Assembly: GCA_900323505.1 (NCBI GenBank)
Contig: OOIN01000005.1
Span: forward strand, 1,054,001 to 1,118,000
Direction: 5' to 3'
From: Ustilago trichophora
Lineage: Eukaryota > Basidiomycota > Ustilaginomycetes > Ustilaginales > Ustilaginaceae
DNA: 64,000 nt
The notes beneath the pieces are model-generated. The model saw only the letters and a program-made list of their open reading frames with translations. It ran no database searches and was not told the DNA's origin. Below, piece after piece: positions 9,273 through 18,092 of the stretch. The position numbers and the translations under genes were made by a program. The first letter of the stretch is position 1. Each line of letters begins with the position of its first letter.

Positions 9273-12200
9273 ATGACAATCACTACCGCGGGCACAGCCG
9301 TTAACCTCGCCCCGACAGTCACAAAGACGTTCTTCAAGCACTACTACAAGAAAGCCAAGCGCTCCCTTAAGAATCGCACCACTTCCCGCTCCAATGCCGC
9401 CGCCGCCGCTGCTGATCCGCACGATCGGATGAACGCTACAGATGAGTTCATGTTCGATGAGGCATTCCACATTGTCAAGGCGTTCATCGAAATTGGGACG
9501 AGCGATACGGTGGAGGCGATCCAGAACTTCACCGATGCTCCTGCACCGCCAATCCCTTGGGCGACTACGCTACCGGTGATGATCCCTATGGAGAGCTGCG
9601 ATAAGGCAGCAAAGGTGATCGTGGAGCATTTAGGACCACAGGATTTGGAGAAGTTGGTTGGTGGTGAGAAGTGGTGGCAGTTGAGACCTTTGCCGGGGTT
9701 GCAGGGAGAGTGGATCGCCATGTCGAATGATTGGAAGAAGATGAAGAGCATGGAGAAGAAGGCGGCACAGCAGAACCAGGCAGGCAGTGCGGCTAAGGAT
9801 GGTCAGCAGCACAGTAAGCCTTCGATGGTCAAAGCTAGACGGAGGAGGAACAAACGGCATGAGCGAGCCCTATCAGAGATCAGGGCCATGCGACAAAAGA
9901 CAGAGTCTGCTCTCAAACGCCGCTCTCGATCGTTCAAGAGGACTTCACAGGATGCCAATTCCCAGCGAGGCAATGCAACCTCAAGCACAATCCCATCAGC
10001 TGAAGCCCATGATTTTAACGATGCAGCCTCAACAACGTCCACCGATTCTCACGTGCCTCAGCCCAACATCGACGCTGCCGCCGAACTAGCATCTGACAAT
10101 GGCCTCGATGGCGACGATCAAGCCGCAGAAACCGAAGAGCTCGACCGCCTTCAACGAGTGATGCTCTACTTCCACGGCGGTGGGTACTATTTCGGCTCGC
10201 TTGCCACGCATCGTTACCAGATCGTCCGCTATGCGCGCAAGTTTGGAGGCAAGTGTTTTGCACCCATCTATCGAAAAGCTCCTCAATATCCTTGGCCATG
10301 CGCACTCCAGGACGCTGTTGCAAGCTATCTGTACCTCATCGATCCTCCCAAGGGGGCAAAGCATACTGCCGTAGATCCGAAGAAGCTCGTCATCGCCGGA
10401 GATAGTGCGGGAGGTGGACTTACGCTGGCACTGCTGACAGTGATTAGGGACATGGGCCTGCCAGCGCCGGCAGGAGCAGTGCTGATCTCGCCGTGGTGTG
10501 ATATGACGCATTCATTCCCCAGTATTCTGCAAAATACGGCGACGGATATCATCCCGCCCTATGGATTCATCCATAAACCATCGACACTTTGGCCTATCAA
10601 TGCTACTCCACCGGTCAGCGAGGAGAAAAAGCAAGAGAAAGGCAAAACTGGCGATGAAAAGGAGCCGAGGCGCAAAGTACCCGTTGGAGTTGAAGAAGAC
10701 AATGACGACAAGAAGGACGACACTGAACCTGCTGCGCGCAAGAGCCAGGACGGATGCAACCTTACCTCAAGTCGAGTGCCTGTCGAGAGCAAGTTGGCGC
10801 CAGCTGACACAAGTGGTGTCCCTCCAGCCCCCGACCTCCTCTGGTCGGATCCCATCAACATCCACCGTTCCGACGCCACCAAAGACGACATTGAGCTGCG
10901 TGAGCAAATCCAGCTTTACGCTACCAACGACCAACTCACCCACCCACTGTGCTCTGCGGTCCTCAGTGGCTCCCTTGGTGGCCTCCCTCCCTTATACATT
11001 CTCGCTGGAGACGCTGAAGTTCTCCGGGACGAAATCGTCTACCTAGCTCACCGAGCTGCGCATCCCGATCGCTATCCTCTGCGTAAAGATCTGCTCGATC
11101 ATTGCGCACGCAGCCGCGAGAATGCGGAAAAGTACGATTCGCAACCAACCAAAGTGCACTTGCAGATCTACGATCAGATGTGCCACGTGTTGACGGCTTT
11201 TGCGTTTACCTCGCAGAGCAGGTTTGCGTATAGGGGTGTGGCATCGTTTGTGAAACATGTGACAGGGGCGCCGACGAATATCAAGAATCCTTTCCCGGAG
11301 GTGCAGGAGGGCGAACAGGGCCCAGAGAAGGAAGGGGAGGGTGATTGGGAGGCAGGCGGGATGGGAGATGATAGTAGTGATGAGGGTGGAGATGGAGTAA
11401 GTGATAATCTGGGTGGAGAGGTGGTCTCCCCGCCCCAGGCATCGAGCTTGAAGAGTTCACAGGCTTCGATAAGGGGCATAGAGAGGGAGGGATCGAGCAC
11501 AGGTGGGATGCTGGCGGATGCGATTACGATGACGCCGTCGTCGTCTGGTCAGGGGAATGGTGCCAGTGGGCTGACCGCACTGTCGAGTCTGGGCGAGCCT
11601 GTGAACGGCACTCAAGCCAAGCCCATTGCGATTGACACTTCTGTCAAGAACGGAATCTCTCAGCTTCGTGATGAACCGGAACCAATCTCCGCTGTCGAAC
11701 CATCCCATGCTACCCCTGCTACAGCTCACAACAGCACTGAATCAACGTCCTCCGCTGACAACAAATTCCGCCATCGCTCCATGTCCAAAGTGCTGAGCGA
11801 TACTCTCCACGGTCATCCCTCTGGCGATCATAAAAGCAGTCACATCTCCTCCCGCCGCCACACTACCACCACCCACTCTTCCACATCCACCCGTCCTCGA
11901 CGGGGAACCTCTGACGTTGCTAACGAGTACGCCGGGCAAGTGCCACTCCTCCGGCCCTCCTTTCAATCGTTCATGATCCGAGAGCGCGTCGATGTTCGTG
12001 GCTACTTGCGACCCTTGGAACCCGAATCATCGCTCCAAGCGCTTCGCATGAATCCTGACGAAATAGGCCGAATCAAAGAAGGTCCCGTTGACCGCTATCT
12101 CGACGGTCAAACTCAATGGGCCAAACGTTTTGCCAAAACTGCCAAGAAAGTCGAAAAGCAACGGGCGAAGAACGAACAGCTTGCCACCAAGATGTTGGAA

Positions 12201-12884
12201 GAAGCGGCTAGTCAAGGATTGATGGATATCGAAGGGTTGAGACGGAAGAGGGATGTGTTGTTACGGAATGCTGGTAGTACTTCTACCGGCGAGGAAGGCA
12301 ATACTGTGGATGGAGAAGGGTATGGGGGAGGGGGTGCGAGGGGTGGATCTGGGTTAGGGTTGAGTGCGGTGGATGTTGCAGGACAGGCGGAAAAGGTTAG
12401 ATCCAAGTGGGGATGGTTGGCTGATTTTGGGCCTATGGATTTGATCGGAGAGACTCCACCTCCAGGAGCCATTGCCGGGAGGAGAGATACAGATGATGCC
12501 CTTGTGCTGCTCAAACGTTCGTTGCAAATCAGAGCTCGAGCGTATGGAGTTCAGCGAAAATCCCGCTTCTGGGGCGCAGAAGACAAACCAGTACGTGCAC
12601 ATCTCCGAGCTGAAGCAGAAACGGATTTGGAAACCGAGACGAGCACCGACCCCACTGGAAAAACGACGGATCCAGAGGGTGCAAGTACCAAGAAGAAGGC
12701 CGGACATCATCATCATCATCATCATCATCATAGAGGATTGAGGGTGTGGAACTTGTTAATGGTCAGGAAACCACCAAGTGCGCCTTCTGCAAATCAAGGA
12801 AAGGCCAAGGGTAAAGCCAAACCGAGTAATGGTGCCACTCCAAGCGCAAAACCTAATGAGCTCAAGGTGACTGACCAGTCTTGA
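9273..12884 (+). CDS. large alpha/beta hydrolase, hormone-sensitive lipase (HSL) type
   Basis: This is a 1203-residue intronless protein. The hydrolase core begins near residue 297 with YFHGGGYYFG (oxyanion-hole HGGG at 301-304), followed by the nucleophile elbow GDSAGGG with Ser378. The likely acid is Asp580 in GDAEVLRDE and the likely base is His638 in QMCHVL, completing a Ser-Asp-His triad. HSL-type enzymes hydrolyse esters of lipids or small acyl esters; the substrate here is unknown. A charged low-complexity insertion (about 445-520) separates the nucleophile from the acid. Residues after about 670 are mostly disordered, Ser/Gly-rich, with a Lys/Glu-rich helical stretch near 930-990 and a run of nine His at 12705-12731. 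The N-terminal 200 residues include an Arg/Lys-rich segment. There is no signal peptide. Typical HSL-type esterases are 300-450 residues, so the flanks are lineage-specific additions. The triad is inferred from motif order. Confidence 0.85.
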   Translation: MTITTAGTAVNLAPTVTKTFFKHYYKKAKRSLKNRTTSRSNAAAAAADPHDRMNATDEFMFDEAFHIVKAFIEIGTSDTVEAIQNFTDAPAPPIPWATTLPVMIPMESCDKAAKVIVEHLGPQDLEKLVGGEKWWQLRPLPGLQGEWIAMSNDWKKMKSMEKKAAQQNQAGSAAKDGQQHSKPSMVKARRRRNKRHERALSEIRAMRQKTESALKRRSRSFKRTSQDANSQRGNATSSTIPSAEAHDFNDAASTTSTDSHVPQPNIDAAAELASDNGLDGDDQAAETEELDRLQRVMLYFHGGGYYFGSLATHRYQIVRYARKFGGKCFAPIYRKAPQYPWPCALQDAVASYLYLIDPPKGAKHTAVDPKKLVIAGDSAGGGLTLALLTVIRDMGLPAPAGAVLISPWCDMTHSFPSILQNTATDIIPPYGFIHKPSTLWPINATPPVSEEKKQEKGKTGDEKEPRRKVPVGVEEDNDDKKDDTEPAARKSQDGCNLTSSRVPVESKLAPADTSGVPPAPDLLWSDPINIHRSDATKDDIELREQIQLYATNDQLTHPLCSAVLSGSLGGLPPLYILAGDAEVLRDEIVYLAHRAAHPDRYPLRKDLLDHCARSRENAEKYDSQPTKVHLQIYDQMCHVLTAFAFTSQSRFAYRGVASFVKHVTGAPTNIKNPFPEVQEGEQGPEKEGEGDWEAGGMGDDSSDEGGDGVSDNLGGEVVSPPQASSLKSSQASIRGIEREGSSTGGMLADAITMTPSSSGQGNGASGLTALSSLGEPVNGTQAKPIAIDTSVKNGISQLRDEPEPISAVEPSHATPATAHNSTESTSSADNKFRHRSMSKVLSDTLHGHPSGDHKSSHISSRRHTTTTHSSTSTRPRRGTSDVANEYAGQVPLLRPSFQSFMIRERVDVRGYLRPLEPESSLQALRMNPDEIGRIKEGPVDRYLDGQTQWAKRFAKTAKKVEKQRAKNEQLATKMLEEAASQGLMDIEGLRRKRDVLLRNAGSTSTGEEGNTVDGEGYGGGGARGGSGLGLSAVDVAGQAEKVRSKWGWLADFGPMDLIGETPPPGAIAGRRDTDDALVLLKRSLQIRARAYGVQRKSRFWGAEDKPVRAHLRAEAETDLETETSTDPTGKTTDPEGASTKKKAGHHHHHHHHHRGLRVWNLLMVRKPPSAPSANQGKAKGKAKPSNGATPSAKPNELKVTDQS

Positions 12885-12898
12885 TGCAGTCAAATATA

Positions 12899-12988
12899 GA
12901 TAACGTAACTACAGTAGTTGCGACGCATGTGTAGTTGCGACGCAGGCGCGCATTTTTCAATCCCACTGCATTTCAGTCTCTTGTGCAA
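12899..12988 (+). repeat. left terminal inverted repeat (90 bp)
   Basis: Exact reverse complement of 13808-13897. Carries two tandem copies of GTAGTTGCGACGCA. Confidence 0.9.
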
Positions 12989-13807
12989 ATTAGCCACTCT
13001 ATTCTGCATGCTGCCATTCATCAGGTTTAACCTTGAGCTTCACAGTTCAATTCAGATACTCATACAACTTGGACAGGACAATGTGCATTGAAAGCAAACC
13101 TTGCGATAGGCTGTTTCAATACCGTTTGAGGAGTGTGAGAGTGTGGATGATGCTGTTGAATCATGCAATTTAGGCACCTGAGCAGTCAAAGTCCTTGTTT
13201 TTAGTTTTCATGGATTTGCAACAACACCAGCATCAATGGAGACCAGCAAGCTGCACAGCCTCCTGCCTTGGGTCCTTGCCAAGGGTTCTGATGCAGAACA
13301 TATTCATATCAACCTGCTCATTGATGTAAGCACAAAGCCAAAGTGTTGACAGCAGAAATCCCAAAATCAGGCACTTCACCAGTGTAAATTTTGAAATTGC
13401 AAAATTCACATGTACTGATCTGCTGCCTTAATTTTTTCTTCTCCAACTTCTCTGTTTCGATCATCACTGATCACCACAAACAGCTTGATGATGGAGCTTT
13501 CTTTGGTCAGATCATAGGCATCATCATGTGCTCAAGAGCTGCTGCATTGGATCACACAAATCTGTGCACACAGCAAAGGAAATGCACAGAGTCTAAAAAC
13601 AAGGACTTTGACTGCTCAGGTGCCTAAATTGCATGATTCAACAGCATCATCCAAACTCTCACACTCCTCAAACGGTATTGAAACAGCCTATAGTTGCAGA
13701 AGGCAGTGGATATTGTCTGTATTGGTAGACTACATGCTCAGTGCAAGAAGCAGGCATCATCAAATTATATTTCATGAAGTTGTGAGGGCTCAAGATGAAC
13801 AGCAAAA

Positions 13808-13897
13808 TTGCACAAGAGACTGAAATGCAGTGGGATTGAAAAATGCGCGCCTGCGTCGCAACTACACATGCGTCGCAACTACTGTAGTTACGTTATC
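13808..13897 (-). repeat. right terminal inverted repeat (90 bp)
   Basis: Exact reverse complement of 12899-12988, ending in GTTACGTTATC. Confidence 0.9.
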
Positions 13898-14138
13898 ATG
13901 CAATCGCAACAGCTTATCTCATATGCAAGTACCGGTTCACATGTGTGTGTTTGGAAGCTTTGAATGGTGTCAACAGACAAGACAGCTGTACAAAGACAGG
14001 ATCTCTGGAGAAATGCATGCTTTCCAGTTGTTGCGATAACAAAGTTAACGGTAGTATGTACAGAGATCAAGATGACAGTGAATAAGGTAGGCAAAAAGGA
14101 GGTTGAATGTTTTGCTTTGCAAAGAGACGGATCAGTAT

Positions 14139-15449
14139 TTACTTCTTTTTGGTCGGGCTGCCGCTGGAGCTGCTTCCGCCGAGCTTCCTGGTCACCTTAG
14201 TAGGAGTGACACCCTCGGCAGCAGCACCGCTGGACTCGGCCGCAGCTTCCTCATCTGCAATGTCGTTGACGAGCTTCTTGTCTGCCTTCTTCGAATTCCC
14301 CGTGGGAACAGGAGCGACCTCGTTCGCAGGCTGAGGGGGAGCAGCAGCGGCTGCGGCGTGGGCGTTGCGTTCGGCTTCTGCGCGGTAGACGGCAGCCTCT
14401 TCCTCAGGGGTGAGCGGCAAAGCGATCCTGCCCTCCTGACGGGCCTTGATCCTCCTCCATGCGATACCGGCGATGAGAGCAACAATTTGAAGCGAGATGC
14501 TGAGGATGATGGCTGCAGTCAGAGGAGCAGGACGGGGTTCGCCATCATCTCGACCGCCAATCAGGCTGAAGTGTTTGTGCCAAAGGAGACCGATGTTGAG
14601 ATAGACACCAGCGACGGCCCAGGTCAGATCGGCGGTGGCAAAGATCCACAGAGCCGAAAAGACTCCCAGACCAGCGACGATTCCGAATGCTGGCCACAGA
14701 CCTTGGACGAGAGTCTCATGGCCGCCAGAGCCAAAGTCGTATCCGAGAGCCATGAACAGCTGCTGCCAAAGATCATACTGTAGCGTGATGACAAGGAAGA
14801 GTTTGACGGGTACATGGATGAAGAGCCAATCGAGAGGATGCTTGGCTGCGGGAGGGTATCGGACAGCCAGGACGAGAGCGTTGAAAAGGAGGATAAGTGC
14901 GATGACGCCCAGGGTGGCAGTACCGAGAATGAAGGTAAGGGGGCGGTCGAGGATCCAAAAGATGGCCCAAAGCCCCATCATGTAGTTGGCCAAGGCAAGA
15001 CGAGTGCCAACGCCATGGACGAGCGCCCTTTTGGTTTCGGGCGAACGACTGAGCAGAAGGAAGACAGAGAATCCTATGAGGAGCACGTAGAGAATGGCCC
15101 AGTAGAAGAGTACGAATGAATCCTGCACCGATAGGTAGGTCGGATGACGACGTGACACCTGTTGCAGGTTAGGCTTGATAAGCTTGGAGCCGCAAAGAAT
15201 CATTACTCCCATCTGCAGCAACACAGACAAGGGCGTGAGGATCTGCATCCTCGTGAGAGACTTGACCTCGTTGGGCTCCATGGTGGACGAGAGCTGATGG
15301 TAGCGCTGGGAGAGTCCCGAAGCAGGGTGGCTGGGGTTGGATGGCACTTCGCTGTCGGCGCGAAACTGGTCCGAGTGTTCTGGGTCCTCGGGACGGTAAA
15401 TGTAGTCGGGTTGAGGCTGCTGGTTGGAAGCCGTATTGCTGCTAGGCAT
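14139..15449 (-). CDS. multi-pass membrane protein, function unknown
   Basis: I chose the ATG at 15449, giving 436 residues; the frame extends six codons further upstream but without another ATG. Residues 1-75 are polar and Pro/Gln/Ser-rich. Hydrophobic segments follow, about eight in all: for example MQILTPLSVLLQMGVMILC, then FVLFYWAILYVLLIGFSVFLL, two around the conserved-looking NYMMGLWAIFWILDRP, then ALWIFATADLTWAVAGVYLN, and the last near AAIILSISLQIVALIAGI. The 100-residue tail is rich in Ala, Glu and Ser and ends in Lys-Lys-Lys, which could be a C-terminal ER-retrieval signal (KKxx-like), though this is only suggestive. It resembles uncharacterised fungal membrane proteins and I cannot assign a transport substrate. 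Its 3' end lies about 240 bases from the palindromic element. Confidence 0.75.
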   Translation of the reverse strand: MPSSNTASNQQPQPDYIYRPEDPEHSDQFRADSEVPSNPSHPASGLSQRYHQLSSTMEPNEVKSLTRMQILTPLSVLLQMGVMILCGSKLIKPNLQQVSRRHPTYLSVQDSFVLFYWAILYVLLIGFSVFLLLSRSPETKRALVHGVGTRLALANYMMGLWAIFWILDRPLTFILGTATLGVIALILLFNALVLAVRYPPAAKHPLDWLFIHVPVKLFLVITLQYDLWQQLFMALGYDFGSGGHETLVQGLWPAFGIVAGLGVFSALWIFATADLTWAVAGVYLNIGLLWHKHFSLIGGRDDGEPRPAPLTAAIILSISLQIVALIAGIAWRRIKARQEGRIALPLTPEEEAAVYRAEAERNAHAAAAAAPPQPANEVAPVPTGNSKKADKKLVNDIADEEAAAESSGAAAEGVTPTKVTRKLGGSSSSGSPTKKK

Positions 15450-16541
15450 GATCCTGCCTTCTTGCACGCCTTGTATAAGTCGTGGAGGAAATGGTGCAGT
15501 TCGAACTGCTTCTTGATGTTGTCGAAAAGCGAGAGAGTGAATGAGATGATGATATGATGATGATGCCGCCGTTGGTCGGTGAGCGAGGAATGAGCCAGTG
15601 AGCTAAATTTGGCAGAAGGGGGAGAGAGAGTGTGTGTGTGTGGAGGATTGCCCGTCCGTTCTTGGCTTTTAGGATTCGGCTGCAGCTCTGCAGCGATGCA
15701 TTTCCGCTTTGGCGCTCGATGACGCTGACCGAATCGACGACGCTTTTCATGGCCTATACCAAGAAAGATTCATCGTCCGATTATGGACAACCCCTAGGGA
15801 AACATCGGTGATCAGGCCTAGAGCTAAGAACGTGAAACAGCGTGGAGGTGGAGGCCAAAAAAATTAAAAAAAAAAAAAGAAAAAAAAAAAAAAAACTGCG
15901 TCAAAGCTGCGTTAAGCCACCACTCCACAAACACAACCAACGCACGCGGCCCGACATCGAAGTTGACAGCCGGGCTTTGCTTTCCTTTGCTCTGTTGTAG
16001 TTTGGCTCATCTTCAGCGACGTCTCTTGTCCATCTAAGGAACTCCCCATTGTGAGAGGTGGCTTCCAACTCCACTTGGGACAGCGCCTCACCGCAACGGA
16101 GTTTAGCTGCCAGTTGTTGCGCACGGACTACCATTGCCGCGGAACACTGTCTGAGGTTTGAACTCAGCGTCGTCTGATGGTGGTAGTATCCTTTACTTTG
16201 CTTCTCCACTTGATGTTTCGGGCCCGGTGTGACTGCTGAGGTAGACTGATGTGCACGAAGAACCCTAGCATTCGGCAAGAGTAACGAACGGTATCCATCG
16301 CGCGCCAGAAAGAGCCAGTACAGCGGACAGATAGCCGCAGCTCCACAATCTAAACGGTGCACCATTTGGAAGAGTCCTGTGGCCCTTTTGTCCTTCAGGA
16401 AATGTATATTTATCCCCCCCCCCCCCTCCTCGATCGTTCCAGTCTGACAATTTTGATCCCCACAAGCTTGAGGCTAAGCATTCCTCGCACTACCTTCACT
16501 CTTACAAAACTTCACCTCCGCTAGATTGTACTGAAAACACA
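15450..16541. promoter_or_regulatory. divergent promoter region with A-rich and C-rich tracts
   Basis: About 1.1 kb lies between the divergent membrane protein and aldo/keto reductase genes. It contains an interrupted A-tract at about 15858-15895, a short GT tract near 15631-15642 and a run of 13 C at 16414-16426. The C run follows a GTATATTTAT sequence that may act as a TATA element for the reductase. No convincing gene was seen; a 150-codon minus-strand frame here has no family resemblance. Confidence 0.4.
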
Positions 16542-17693
16542 ATGGGTATCTTCGACGCCGAGAAGCCAATCTCCAAGCTGGACCGACACCGCGTCCTTGC
16601 ACCCAAGGCCGGTGTCCGCGTCTCCCCGCTCTGCTTTGGCGCCATGTCCATCGGCAATAAGTGGAAGGACATGATGTCCGGTGGTCTCGACAAGGATGCC
16701 ACCTTCGAGCTCCTCGATGCCTTCTACAAGCTCGGTGGAAATTTCATCGATACTGCCAACCTCTACACCGATGGCGAATCCGAAGAGTTCCTCGGCGAGT
16801 GGATGGAAGCCCGCAAGATCCGCGACGAGATTGTCCTCGCAACCAAAGCAACCTCACCCTACAAAACGCGCGAGTTGGGCACTCACGTCACAAGCAACTT
16901 TGTCGGTAACTCGGCCAAGTCCATCTGGGTCTCGACCAACGACTCGCTCAAGAAGCTCCGCACCGATTACATCGACATCATGTACATTCACTGGTGGGAC
17001 TGGTCGACGAGCATCGAAGAGATGATGCAGGCTTTGAACAAGTTGGTTCAGTCTGGCAAAGTGTTGTATTTGGGTGCCAGTGATATGCCTGCTTGGGTGG
17101 TGGCTGCTGCCAACACGTATGCGAGGGCTCACAACTTGGCTCAGTTTGTTGTATACCAGGGTAAATGGAACGCAGCGGAGAGGGACTTTGAGAGGGAAAT
17201 CATTCCTATGGCTCGCGAATTTGGAATGGCTCTCGCTCCTTGGGGTGCTCTGGGCCAAGGTCGGTTCAAGACCCCGGAACAGGTAGCTGAGCGAGAAAAG
17301 ACCCAGGGACCCCTCCGAGGCGGCGGTGCAGCATTGACCGAAAAGGAGAAGAACATCTCTGCCGTCCTTCATCAGATTGGAGCCGAAGAGCTCGGTGGAC
17401 TCAGCATTACTGGCGTCGCTCTTGCTTACTGCATCTCCAAGTACCCTTACGTCTTCCCCATTGTCGGTGGAACAAAGATTTCGCACCTAGAGGACAACGT
17501 AAAGGCAATCGGCGTCGTACTCACCGAAGAGCAGATCAAGAAGATCGAAGATGTAGTGCCCTTCGACCCCGGATTCCCCATGAGCATGATCGGTGCCGAC
17601 CCACACCTAACCGGTAAGACCCAGATGGGCCTTCTCGCTCACGGTGGTCACCTTGACTGGGTCAAGCATCCCAAGGCTCCTTCCTTTGAGTAA
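16542..17693 (+). CDS. aldo/keto reductase, aryl-alcohol dehydrogenase-like
   Basis: This is a 383-residue intronless NADPH-dependent oxidoreductase with a TIM-barrel fold. The AKR catalytic tetrad is complete: Asp70 and Tyr75 in FIDTANLYTDG, Lys102 in LATKAT, and His150 in MYIHWW. The N-terminal RVSPLCFGAMSIG and the C-terminal FPIVGGTKISHLEDN block (cofactor phosphate binding) place it with the fungal aryl-alcohol dehydrogenase and norsolorinic-acid-reductase-like group. Such enzymes reduce aldehydes or ketones to alcohols in the cytosol. The physiological substrate cannot be told from the sequence. It is not part of an evident secondary-metabolite cluster, because its neighbours are a membrane protein and a deaminase. 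The length is typical for the group (350-390). Confidence 0.93.
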   Translation: MGIFDAEKPISKLDRHRVLAPKAGVRVSPLCFGAMSIGNKWKDMMSGGLDKDATFELLDAFYKLGGNFIDTANLYTDGESEEFLGEWMEARKIRDEIVLATKATSPYKTRELGTHVTSNFVGNSAKSIWVSTNDSLKKLRTDYIDIMYIHWWDWSTSIEEMMQALNKLVQSGKVLYLGASDMPAWVVAAANTYARAHNLAQFVVYQGKWNAAERDFEREIIPMAREFGMALAPWGALGQGRFKTPEQVAEREKTQGPLRGGGAALTEKEKNISAVLHQIGAEELGGLSITGVALAYCISKYPYVFPIVGGTKISHLEDNVKAIGVVLTEEQIKKIEDVVPFDPGFPMSMIGADPHLTGKTQMGLLAHGGHLDWVKHPKAPSFE

Positions 17694-18092
17694 ATCCTGT
17701 AGCTCCCTAAGGCCTCTCCGTTTCTTTTCGTCTGCTGTCTATGTGCCCAATTATAATAGCATGTTGATCTCTGTGTGCCTTGTCGCCCGTGTGAGTGGCT
17801 GAGTGCTGGATGAGCAATCTTAACACTTCTGCAGGCTGCATTGACGGCTGTTATTGTCAAGATTCGAGTCGGAAGCTCGGATTTTTGTGTTCTGAGTCAA
17901 AAGCTGCGATAAAGCTGTGTCGTTTTCGGCCAAAGCCGAACACCCTTCTCTTGTGCGACCCCGGCTTTTGGGACACGCGACAGCTTGTGTAACATGGTTT
18001 TTTTTTTTTTTTTCTCGTTTCCTCTTCGCCCTCGTTTGCATCTCAACCACACTCTCCTCCTCTGTCTCTCTCCTTCCCATAGATTATAGAAG
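17694..18092. promoter_or_regulatory. intergenic, upstream of the ADGF-type deaminase
   Basis: The 399 bases hold the reductase 3' end and the deaminase promoter. A run of about 15 T at 17999-18013 is followed by a CT-rich leader just before the ATG. Confidence 0.4.

Larger units (their letters stand above)
12899..13897. mobile_element. near-palindromic fold-back/MITE-like element with 90-bp perfect terminal inverted repeats
   Basis: Bases 12899-12988 are the exact reverse complement of 13808-13897, read base by base. A second pair, 13106-13204 and 13593-13691, is also inverted and differs at one position in 99. The two blocks in each arm are separated by 117 and 116 bases that are clearly diverged. 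A spacer of about 390 bases (13205-13592) sits in the centre. Inside each terminus the 14-mer GTAGTTGCGACGCA occurs twice in tandem, a layout typical of transposase binding sites. No intact transposase frame is present, so the element is non-autonomous. No target-site duplication is clear; a TA just inside each outer GA/TC would fit a Tc1/mariner-type target. It lies between the 3' ends of two convergent genes, 14 bases past the hydrolase stop. It is more AT-rich than its neighbours. Confidence 0.8.
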
